Assembly: GCA_964562375.1 (NCBI GenBank)
Contig: CAZLSW010000065.1
Location: 1 to 19,296 of the forward strand
Direction of reading: 5' to 3'
From: JAJPXC01 sp964562375
GTDB lineage: Bacteria; Bacteroidota; Bacteroidia; Bacteroidales; Muribaculaceae
DNA: 19,296 bases
Of the stretch, positions 7,143-12,644 are shown one piece after another (the first letter of the stretch is position 1; each line of letters starts with the position of its first letter). Both the position numbers and the translations under genes were made by a program. Below the pieces are notes generated by a model. It was not told where the DNA came from and did no database searches. It worked only from the letters and a program-made list of their open reading frames with translations.

Positions 7143-7239
7143 TTAGGGCAAATTCTCGGCAAATGAACCCTGCTGTCGGTAAATTGTCGGTAAATTGTCG
7201 GCAAATTTTGGCCCCCCTGTCGGTAAATTGTCGGCAAAT
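7143..7239. repeat. Cluster of seven 11-bp direct repeats, candidate integrase arm-type sites
   Basis: Exact TGTCGG(T/C)AAAT units lie at 7174-7184, 7185-7195, 7196-7206, 7218-7228 and 7229-7239. Two degenerate units are at 7154-7164 (TCTCGGCAAAT) and 7143-7153 (TTAGGGCAAAT). Units are head-to-tail; the gap at 7207-7217 is itself 11 nt, so spacing stays near one helical turn. The position between the tRNA core and the integrase gene is where arm-type binding sites of lambda-like and CTnDOT-like integrases lie. Binding by an accessory factor or the integrase as its own repressor are alternatives. Confidence 0.75.
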
Positions 7240-7439
7240 ACAATACGCACTTTAGCATATCTTCGACAATGGGTCCGCCATTAGGTCCTCTGGAATAATC
7301 GACTGACAATACGATGCAAAGGGACGCTTTTGTGTCATCGTGTTCTATTCGATTCGAGAATTGTGCATTGTTCCTCATCCAATACGGATTCCCTTTATCA
7401 CATTTTCCCCATCATGTTTCAGCTAAAAACATTTTCGCT

Positions 7440-8603
7440 ATGATTTCAATAAGTTTGGCCTTGTTCACCAAAAGGCCGCTCCAAGATGGCTCATATCCCG
7501 TCAAGGTTTACATCGGAAGGCCAGTGAGAGAGTATATCAACACAAATGTTAACGCCTTACCCAGCGAATGGTCCGAGCAACTGAAGTTGTGCACCGGACG
7601 TGACGCTCAACGCAAAAACCAGATTCTCACAACATTGTTGAGCCAATATACTGTAAGATCCTTGCAGCTCCAGGACACCATGGACATCAACGCCATGACG
7701 AAAGAAGATATTAAGCATTACATCCTGAACGGGCGACTTCCGGAAAACAAAAAAGAGGAGATGAAACCATCTCTTGAAGACCTTTGGACGCAGGTGATAG
7801 CTCTCAAAAGCACCCGTAACGCCCAAATGCTGAAAGACACCTTGCGCAAGGTAAATCTTTACAAGAAAGCCAGCACGGTGATGTTCGAGGACATCAACAA
7901 GCTGTGGCTTGACGGCTTTGTCGCCTCTTTAGGGCCATTGGCACCCAACACCATCTCTATTCACCTGCGTAATTTACGCACAGTGATCAATTACGCCATC
8001 GACTGCGAGGTCACAACCAATTATCCGTTCCGTCGATATCGTATCCCGCATGCCGAGACACGCAAGAGAGCCTTGGACGCAGAAGTAATCAAACGCATCC
8101 GGGATGCCGAGGTCCCCAAATGGGTCGCTCCTTATCGCGACCTGTTTATGCTGACGTTCTACCTGATCGGGATCAACTCGGTGGACCTTTTACACTTGAA
8201 GCGCGTCACCAACGGACGGGTGGAGTACACCCGCGCCAAGACACACAAACCTTACTCCATCAAGGTTGAGCCTGAGGCATTGGAGATTATCGAAAAATTG
8301 AAGGGCAAGGACTGGCTGCTCTATCCACTGGACAACTACAAGAACTACCGTGGATTTTACATGTCGTGGTGCAACGGCCTCAAGGCTCTCAAGGAACAGC
8401 TGGAACTACCGGAACTGTCCACCTACTGGGCCCGCCACTCCTGGGCGACCATAGCCTCCGCGCTCGACATCCCCAAGGAGACCATCGCCCATGCCCTCGG
8501 TCACGGCAACAATACCGTCACCGATATCTATATCGACTTTTCCAAGGCAAAAGTCGACGAGGCCAACCGCAAGGTATTGGACGCTATAAATAATAAACAC
8601 TAA
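7440..8603 (+). CDS. Tyrosine recombinase (integrase), intact
   Basis: The start is ATG 7440, giving 387 residues; the longer frame from 7314 adds a segment absent from the family. Residues 1-60 form an arm-DNA-binding-like domain (MISISLALFTKRPLQDGSYP, then EW near 43), about 110-200 the SAM-like core-binding domain, and 210-387 the catalytic domain. Visible catalytic residues are Lys near 267-270, Arg332 (in WARHSWAT), His355 (in LGHG) and Tyr364 (in TDIYIDF). The first conserved Arg is Asn246 (LIGINSVDL) and the box II His is Tyr329, variants typical of one Bacteroidales branch; IntDOT of CTnDOT also lacks the first Arg and is active. It should integrate and excise its element, most likely at the tRNA-Ser core 420 bp upstream. 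Confidence 0.92.
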   Translation: MISISLALFTKRPLQDGSYPVKVYIGRPVREYINTNVNALPSEWSEQLKLCTGRDAQRKNQILTTLLSQYTVRSLQLQDTMDINAMTKEDIKHYILNGRLPENKKEEMKPSLEDLWTQVIALKSTRNAQMLKDTLRKVNLYKKASTVMFEDINKLWLDGFVASLGPLAPNTISIHLRNLRTVINYAIDCEVTTNYPFRRYRIPHAETRKRALDAEVIKRIRDAEVPKWVAPYRDLFMLTFYLIGINSVDLLHLKRVTNGRVEYTRAKTHKPYSIKVEPEALEIIEKLKGKDWLLYPLDNYKNYRGFYMSWCNGLKALKEQLELPELSTYWARHSWATIASALDIPKETIAHALGHGNNTVTDIYIDFSKAKVDEANRKVLDAINNKH

Positions 8604-8615
8604 ACATACATACCA

Positions 8616-8699
8616 ATGAAAAGAACAGAAACAAAAGAATTGGAGACTATAAGGGTACAAGCACCCGACAACGGTCTCTACTTCTTCTCTCTCGTTTAA
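8616..8699 (+). CDS. Short ORF after the integrase, possibly the 5' end of a frameshifted gene
   Basis: Twelve bases after the integrase stop, ATG 8616 opens a 27-codon frame (MKRTETKELETIRVQAPDNG...) that ends in TAATAA, with those stops in the loop region of a perfect hairpin. The start is preceded by A-rich DNA and reads like a genuine N-terminus. The next gene continues in the +1 frame, which is open from 8653 and has no ATG of its own nearby, so this may be its first exon-like part separated by an indel or by recoding. Confidence 0.35.
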   Translation: MKRTETKELETIRVQAPDNGLYFFSLV

Positions 8700-8709
8700 T
8701 AAACGAGAG
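8689..8709 (+). repeat. Perfect 9-bp hairpin with a 3-nt loop spanning stop codons
   Basis: CTCTCGTTT (8689-8697) and AAACGAGAG (8701-8709) are exact reverse complements around AAT. The double stop TAATAA of the 27-codon frame lies across the loop. There is no T-run, so it is a poor terminator. It could be an mRNA-stability or translational-control element between the integrase and the next gene. Confidence 0.6.
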
Positions 8710-8733
8710 TCCTCAGTTGTTGAGCCTCCCACA

Positions 8734-9297
8734 TTGGGGGACTTCCTGCTTGACGCGTATCAATATTACCAGTCCAGAGTCGCTGGCAACCAAATGAATT
8801 ATCCCGCGTTTGTGAGGGATATAGGAAGGACTCTAGGTTTTTGCTGTTTGAAGAGAGAAATAGGCCGAGAAAGAGAAGCTCAATTGCGAAGGGAATGGGG
8901 AACATTTATGGACATTTTGCTAAATCGGGCTGACTTGGTTTCCCACTTCTTCAATCTACCCACCTTCTCTACCCAAGAAGCGGCGCGGATGATTCAAGCA
9001 TTTAAACAAGGGTGGAGTCTGGAAGATGTCCAGTGTCCGGAAACCATGGTTATTCCGCATTTATGGAATGCCATTTTCAATGAGGTAATGTCCTTAGGAA
9101 TTTTCATGGATCCAATCTCAAACGTCAAAGATCTATGGCTACTTCTTCACGGTCGGTCAAGCTCCCCGATACGTGTGGCAAACGTCACCAAACTTGTATA
9201 CTTGGGCCATCTTCTGGCTAACAAAGGCTTACTGCCCTACCGATACCAAAGCTTATGGTGTTCCTTGAATGCACCGGATCGAACGCCGTGGCCATAG
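8734..9297 (+). CDS. Uncharacterised mobile-element protein
   Basis: The protein has 187 residues from a TTG at 8734, but the frame is open back to 8653. It is predicted all-helical and soluble, with ALF-like hydrophobic helices, the segments AARMIQAFKQGWSLEDVQCPE and IRVANVTKLVYLGHLLANKG, and a short basic/Pro C-terminus. The second segment recalls uncharacterised Bacteroidales proteins encoded beside integrases, whose C-termini run longer, so it may be truncated at the junction near 9297. It lies 130 bp downstream of the integrase in the same direction and may be co-transcribed. The true start may be ATG 8616 in another frame. Function is unknown. Confidence 0.55.
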   Translation: MGDFLLDAYQYYQSRVAGNQMNYPAFVRDIGRTLGFCCLKREIGREREAQLRREWGTFMDILLNRADLVSHFFNLPTFSTQEAARMIQAFKQGWSLEDVQCPETMVIPHLWNAIFNEVMSLGIFMDPISNVKDLWLLLHGRSSSPIRVANVTKLVYLGHLLANKGLLPYRYQSLWCSLNAPDRTPWP

Positions 9298-9301
9298 CGT
9301 T

Positions 9302-9520
9302 TCAATGCATGGCGAAATTGCGTAGTTGCACCCGGGTAGGAATTTTATGGCCTCCAGTGAAACTGAAATCATATTTTCCTTTGAAGAGCTGATCTACAAG
9401 AAATGTCTTGCCTACACGGCGACGCCCGCAGATGATGACAAACTCAGAACGGTCTGACTGGAGGCATCTCTGCAACGCTTCACACTCACGATCTCGAGCA
9501 ATTAATGCTGGGATTTTCAT
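9302..9520 (-). pseudogene. Truncated AAA ATPase (N-terminal fragment)
   Basis: From ATG 9520 the 72 residues start MKIPALIARDRECEAL and carry a full Walker A, GRRRVGKT, followed by FLVDQLFKGKYDFSFTGG. This is the N-terminus of the standalone bacterial/archaeal AAA ATPases (AAA_14/DUF234 type, usually 370-500 residues). The frame then ends at 9302 without Walker B, sensor or C-terminal domains. The cut coincides with the end of the oppositely oriented 8734-9297 gene, so a deletion or insertion junction lies near 9300. Its promoter is intact, so a short peptide may be made, but no ATPase function is expected. Confidence 0.75.
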
Positions 9521-9536
9521 ACTGATATCTTTGTCG

Positions 9537-9568
9537 CAAAGGTACAACATGTGTAATGAATTTCCAAA
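9537..9568 (-). promoter_or_regulatory. Consensus promoter for the truncated ATPase
   Basis: On the minus strand, TTTG (9568-9565), exactly 20 nt, then TACCTTTG (9544-9537). It supports ATG 9520 rather than the upstream ATG at 9550, which would lie within the promoter. Confidence 0.7.
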
Positions 9569-9579
9569 TTTTTGACTTC

Positions 9580-9626
9580 AAAAGTGACCTCATAGCAGTT
9601 AATAACGTCCTTCCAAGGTCACTTTT
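9580..9626 (-). terminator. Inverted repeat, probable terminator
   Basis: AAAAGTGACCT (9580-9590) pairs perfectly with AGGTCACTTTT (9616-9626). On the minus strand the stem is followed by T-rich sequence (GAAGTCAAAAATTT), so it would stop transcription coming from the integrase fragment at 9638. Confidence 0.55.
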
Positions 9627-9637
9627 GTTGTCAGTTC

Positions 9638-9800
9638 TTAGTCGAAAATTCCATCTGTGAGGTTGACGGCATCGATCTTTTTCCGGTCAATAATCTTGGC
9701 GTAAATCGTTGTGGTCTTGACGTTTGCGTGGCCAAGAAGTTTAGATGTGGTGTAGAGGTCAGCTCCAAGGGTGAGCATCAGCGTGCCGAAGGTGTGGCGT
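9638..9800 (-). pseudogene. Tyrosine recombinase, C-terminal fragment
   Basis: The last 53 or so residues of an integrase catalytic domain: RHTFGTLMLTLGADLYTTSK, then KLLGHANVKTTTIYAKI with the nucleophile Tyr, and a normal stop. The first conserved Arg, the Lys and everything upstream are missing. The reading frame continues 5' of 9800 only as antisense of the relaxase remnant. It is clearly a different integrase from the 7440 gene and from the fragments at 11166 and 12167. Truncation falls directly at the HxxRH box. Confidence 0.85.
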
Positions 9801-10496
9801 GAGGGAGTGGTTCTGATCAAGGAGACCACGACGTTGGACGATCTGCTCCGATTCACCGAGGTTGTCCAACAGAGATTCGGCATCAGGCCCCTTCAAATCT
9901 TCATCCACCGCGATGAGGGGCACTATGAGAATGGCACCAACGAGTGGAAACCAAACCTCCACGCCCATATTGTGTGGGATTGGATAAACCACGCCTCCGA
10001 GATTGAGCAACTGAAAAAGGACCAAACGGAAGCATTGGAGAAAGCAACGTCCCAGCTACGATCCGAGAACGAGAAGCTAAAAGCCTCCCTCTCCCAGGCC
10101 AATTGCGACTATCTCAACTCCGAGAGACGGCTGAAAACGATGCGGTCGGCGTTGGTCGAGATCGGCAAATTCCTGATGGAGGCGATGGAGGTTTTCGCCA
10201 AGGCCGTGCGGTCGCTGATGAACTATATATTCGACAACTCCCGACCCAACGGGCGCGCATTCCTGACCAACGAGGAGGCGATGGATGTGAAAGTCGCCAT
10301 CCATTCTTGCTCCTTACCCAAACAGAACGGATACCAACTTGACCCGAAGGAAATCGCCATGGTCATTGGTGTGACCGCGGCCGAAATGGGCAACTACGAC
10401 GATCTCCAGGAGCGCCGCGACATAAGCGAGGCCATCGACGTCGCCAAGGGCCGCTACGACGCCCGCCTCTCCCGCGCCTACAACCTCTCCCGCTAA
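9801..10496 (+). pseudogene. Mobilisation relaxase remnant (MobA/Pre-like)
   Basis: From about 9801 the frame encodes VVLIKETTTLDDLLRFTEVV, then IHRDEGHYENGTNEWKPNLHAHIVWDWINH. The NLHAH hydrophobic-His pair is the HUH relaxase metal-binding motif, as in Bacteroidales MobA/Pre-type proteins. The N-terminal domain with the catalytic Tyr is missing because the gene is cut at the integrase fragment. Straight after DWINH the sequence jumps to a coiled coil (EIEQLKKDQTEALEKATSQL...), so a central segment of the family is also absent. The C-terminal 100 residues are helical, ending RAYNLSR. Any ATG (9771) lies in antisense integrase DNA, so no functional protein is expected. It marks a lost mobilisable element. 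Confidence 0.75.
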
Positions 10497-10514
10497 CCCC
10501 AACCCCACCAAAAC

Positions 10515-10546
10515 GAAAGTGCGAGCCTCATCCGGCCCGCACTTTC
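10515..10546 (+). terminator. Terminator after the relaxase remnant
   Basis: GAAAGTGCG (10515-10523) and CGCACTTTC (10538-10546) form a perfect 9-bp stem followed by TTTC. It ends the relaxase transcript and insulates the lipoprotein gene. Confidence 0.7.
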
Positions 10547-10580
10547 TTTCTAATATTGCTTTTGGTTTGTGTGACTTTTC

Positions 10581-10611
10581 TTGTACACATTTTAAATTTG
10601 CCTTATCTTTG
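10581..10611 (+). promoter_or_regulatory. Consensus promoter for the lipoprotein gene
   Basis: TTG (10581-10583), 20 nt, TATCTTTG (10604-10611). The start codon at 10642 is about 30 nt downstream. Confidence 0.8.
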
Positions 10612-10641
10612 CCCAAAACTCTTACCAACACCTAAAAACTA

Positions 10642-11097
10642 ATGAAAAAATTACTCAACTTATTTGTCCTGTCTCTTGCCTGTGTGTTGGCAAGTTGCGG
10701 TACAGGCGTTAAGCAAGGCTCACCCGAAGACGTGGTGTATTCGGCAATCAAAAACGCAGAATCAGGCAATGTGGAAAACATTGTCAAGTGTTATGGTGAC
10801 TATAACGGCGATGCTGTAAGCGAAGATCGAGAGAAGGAATTGATAGAGTTCTGGGATAATATTTACAATGATCCCGAAGTTGGCGACGCCTACAAGAAAA
10901 AACTCAAAGAGATCAATTTCAAAATCGATAATGTAAGGATGAAACCCGGTGGCTGCGGCGCTTTGGTGGACATCAAAGGCAATCCAATTGAGGGCTATTG
11001 GCGACCAGGGCCGGCTGAGGGTCTGTTCGAGGCCTGCAAGGGCAAAGACGGGAAATGGCGTGTCACTGGCTATCCCGGTATTTACTTTGACATTTAA
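10642..11097 (+). CDS. Small lipoprotein, DUF4878/NTF2-like
   Basis: The 151-residue protein opens with a clear lipoprotein signal: MKKLLNLFVLSLACVLASC with lipobox LASC and lipidated Cys19, followed by GTG and no acidic retention or surface-export motif that I can identify. The mature part begins SPEDVVYSAIKNAESGNVE and continues with a helix-rich stretch and C-terminal strands ending GKWRVTGYPGIYFDI. This is the pattern of DUF4878-type NTF2-like lipoproteins common in Bacteroidales; their ligand is unknown. Three later Cys are present. It has its own promoter and is bracketed by terminators at 10515 and 11125, so it is an independent transcription unit between broken mobile genes. Confidence 0.8.
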   Translation: MKKLLNLFVLSLACVLASCGTGVKQGSPEDVVYSAIKNAESGNVENIVKCYGDYNGDAVSEDREKELIEFWDNIYNDPEVGDAYKKKLKEINFKIDNVRMKPGGCGALVDIKGNPIEGYWRPGPAEGLFEACKGKDGKWRVTGYPGIYFDI

Positions 11098-11124
11098 CTC
11101 CCAGGCATAACCCAACAAAAGTGT

Positions 11125-11167
11125 CCGCAAGGCTCTGAGTGTAATCTCATTGCCTTGCGGGCTTTTT
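11125..11167 (+). terminator. Terminator after the lipoprotein gene
   Basis: CCGCAAGGC (11125-11133) pairs with GCCTTGCGG (11152-11160), followed by GCTTTTT. The tail lies directly at the 3' end of the convergent integrase fragment, so it may serve both directions. Confidence 0.8.
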
Positions 11168-11479
11168 ATTTTGAGAAGAAATCGGTGAGGCGGGAGATGG
11201 CGGTGATTTTGGCGGTGTCGCTGACCGTGGCGTAGACCTGGGTGGATTCGAGACGGCGATGGCCGAGCAATTTGCTGACTGTCAGCACGTCACCACCGGC
11301 AGCGATGGATAGCGACGCGAACGTGTGGCGGACGATGTGAAAGCTCATCAATTGCGCATCTTATCTGATGGTGATCAGCGACTCGCCGAAGAAGGTTGAT
11401 AGCAAAGCTATGGTGCGCAGCGTGAAGTTGTGTTGGCCGCTGAGCCACCGGGTGATTTCGCTGGGACGTTTGCCCAACG
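11165..11479. repeat. Direct repeat copy 1 (HTH 3' half plus integrase 3' end)
   Basis: About 315 bp, matching 12166-12480 without gaps at a constant offset of 1001 bp and about 90% identical by eye. It covers the C-terminal 38 or so codons of the HTH gene, the 9-nt gap and the integrase 3' fragment. Beyond 11479 DNA similarity drops sharply, though the HTH proteins remain homologous. Confidence 0.85.
11166..11351 (-). pseudogene. Tyrosine recombinase C-terminal fragment, copy 1 of the repeated 3' end
   Basis: This encodes about 60 residues: SFHIVRHTFASLSIAAGGDV, SKLLGHRRLESTQVYATVSD (nucleophile Tyr), then a normal C-terminus ending FFSK. Box II (HIVRH) and the Tyr are present; the upstream Arg/Lys boxes and both N-terminal domains are missing. 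It begins 9 bases after the HTH stop codon, in the same frame (stop, Asp, Ala, Gln, Leu, Met, Ser...), and TTG or ATG at 11351/11348 could start a coupled short protein. Compared with the copy at 12167, only 4 of 61 residues differ although the DNA differs at clearly more positions, so the two diverged under protein-level constraint. Confidence 0.85.
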
Positions 11480-11627
11480 CTTTGGCTAACTCAATCTTGC
11501 TCAAGCCTTTTTCGTGCATAAGCGCATCGAGCTTGTCCGACACACCCATCGTGAGCCGGATCTCCTCTTTTATCTCGGGGGCTGACTTGGCCACCGTTTC
11601 CTTAAACCATGGCTCTATCGTTTTCAT
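11361..11627 (-). CDS. XRE-family HTH protein, probable antitoxin of the HigB-like toxin
   Basis: The 88-residue protein has a helix-turn-helix at about 41-75 (GLSKIELAKALGKRPSEITR, then WLSGQHNFTLRTI), preceded by a helical N-terminal arm that could contact a toxin. In HigBA-like systems such a protein neutralises the toxin and represses the operon. It overlaps the upstream toxin gene by ATGA (11624-11627), so the order is toxin first, as in higBA. The C-terminal 30 residues are almost identical to those of the HTH protein at 12362, but the N-terminal arms differ, which fits partner-specific arms on a shared DNA-binding end. Confidence 0.85.
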   Translation of the reverse strand: MKTIEPWFKETVAKSAPEIKEEIRLTMGVSDKLDALMHEKGLSKIELAKALGKRPSEITRWLSGQHNFTLRTIALLSTFFGESLITIR

Positions 11628-12094
11628 AGCTCAAAAGTTTTATCAGTTTCTATCGTCCGTTGGGTCACGACTATCGAGCCGTCCTTCTCCCCTTCCTTCA
11701 AAAGGCTGTCAAATTTTTGAAGTGTGAGAACATAGCCGCGCAATTCCTCATCCTCCTCATAGGTGCGGGAGGTTTTGGCACCGCCATTGCCGACGACAAG
11801 AATCTTGTCGGAGAGACGGATGCAATACAAACGAAGTTTTGACTTCAAAACTGGCAACGCGCATACGCGGTCGTTCATTTTCCCTTCGTAGCGGAAGAAC
11901 CGCTCCAAAGCACCGACCTCACCGATGCGGTTAAGGATGTTGAACAGCCTTGTCAAATCGGCATCATATTCCAACGCCCCAACGAATTTGTTGTAGAAAC
12001 GTTGAATCTCAGCCTCATCGTTGTCGGTGAAACGGATGGAATATATGGTGCAATTGGTCGCGTCGTTGACCAGGATTAGTTCGGCTTCGTTCAT
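11624..12094 (-). CDS. HigB/RelE-like toxin of a type II toxin-antitoxin pair
   Basis: The 156-residue protein has about 55 helical residues at the N-terminus, then a RelE/HigB (phage Gp49-like) core. The core shows FFRYEGKMNDRVCALP (67-81), KLRLYCIRLSDKILVVGNGG (86-105), KTSRTYEEDEEL (107-118) and a closing helix YVLTLQKFDSLL. The family's toxins are ribosome-dependent or free mRNA interferases. Basic and aromatic residues expected in the active site (Arg88, Tyr90, Arg110) are present, and no frame defect is seen. Its own -7 box lies at 12120-12127, and the HTH antitoxin follows with a 4-nt overlap. The N-terminal extension makes it longer than the usual 95-120 residues. Confidence 0.8.
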   Translation of the reverse strand: MNEAELILVNDATNCTIYSIRFTDNDEAEIQRFYNKFVGALEYDADLTRLFNILNRIGEVGALERFFRYEGKMNDRVCALPVLKSKLRLYCIRLSDKILVVGNGGAKTSRTYEEDEELRGYVLTLQKFDSLLKEGEKDGSIVVTQRTIETDKTFEL

Positions 12095-12119
12095 TTTCGT
12101 TAGCTTTTAATTTCAACGG

Positions 12120-12127
12120 CAAAGATA
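12120..12127 (-). promoter_or_regulatory. -7 box of the toxin-antitoxin operon
   Basis: The minus strand reads TATCTTTG, the exact -7 consensus, about 25 nt before ATG 12094. No TTG stands 20 nt upstream, so the promoter may be weak or need help; this would suit an autoregulated toxin-antitoxin operon. Confidence 0.55.
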
Positions 12128-12165
12128 AGCATTTTGTTTCACATAAATGTAAAATTTTGCCGAAA

Positions 12166-12480
12166 TTTATTTTGAGAAATAGTTGGTGAGGCGGGAGATG
12201 GCGGTGATTTTGGCTGTGTCGCTGACGGTGGCGTAGACCTGGGTGGATTCGAGGCGCCGATGGCCGAGCAATTTGTTGACCGTCAGCACGTCACCGCCAG
12301 CGGCGATGGATAGCGACGCGAACGTGTGCCGGGCGATGTGAAAGCTCATCAATTACGCATCTTATCTGATGGTGATCAGCGATTCGCCGAAGAAGGTGGA
12401 GAGCAGAGCTATTGTGCGCAGCGTGAAGTTGTGCTGCCCGCTGAGCCATTTCGTAATCTCACATGGACGTTTTCCCATAG
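12166..12480. repeat. Direct repeat copy 2 (HTH 3' half plus integrase 3' end)
   Basis: Partner of 11165-11479, with the same order and boundaries and an offset of 1001 bp throughout. The left edge (TTTATTTTGAGAA) coincides with the end of the integrase reading frame. The right edge falls inside the HTH gene. Confidence 0.85.
12167..12352 (-). pseudogene. Tyrosine recombinase C-terminal fragment, copy 2 of the repeated 3' end
   Basis: This has the same extent and frame as copy 1: SFHIARHTFASLSIAAGGDV, NKLLGHRRLESTQVYATVSD, ending NYFSK. It lacks all boxes upstream of HxxR. It follows the stop of the second HTH gene by 9 nt in frame. The middle piece of an integrase at 13653-14213, on the same strand and ending before box II, could be the other part of the same ancestral gene, with the AbiF-HTH module placed between them. 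About 50 residues would then be missing. Confidence 0.85.
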
Positions 12481-12634
12481 CGCGAGCAAACTCGGCTTTT
12501 GACAACCCTCTAGCTTTCATCAGATTATATATGCGGTCGGACACGGCCATCTCCATGTCGACCTCGGCATTAACCGCCTTGGGGATTGATGCCACAATGC
12601 TTTTGTATTCTTCAAACGCCTTGTTTACCACCAT
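12362..12634 (-). CDS. XRE-family HTH protein paired with the AbiF-like gene
   Basis: From ATG 12634 the protein has 90 residues (MVVNKAFEEYKSIVASIPKA...), matching the length and layout of its paralogue at 11361; an ATG at 12664, overlapping the Abi gene, would add 10 residues. The helix-turn-helix is at about 43-77 (GLSKAEFARAMGKRPCEITK, then WLSGQHNF). The C-terminus SLITIR is identical to the paralogue while the first 30 residues differ. It lies directly downstream of the AbiF-like gene in an apparent operon, so it may act as antitoxin or repressor for it. Pairing of an XRE protein with AbiF is an inference from order and from the parallel with the neighbouring pair. Confidence 0.75.
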   Translation of the reverse strand: MVVNKAFEEYKSIVASIPKAVNAEVDMEMAVSDRIYNLMKARGLSKAEFARAMGKRPCEITKWLSGQHNFTLRTIALLSTFFGESLITIR

Positions 12635-12644
12635 CGGAAAGTTA

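Noticed and set aside
7143..7239. Possible CRISPR array
   Set aside because: Units are 11 bp and mostly abut without unique spacers of regular length, and no cas gene is present. Arm-type sites fit better.
9759..10631. Minus-strand frames opposite the relaxase remnant
   Set aside because: Antisense shadows with repetitive Val/Gly/Leu composition and no motif.
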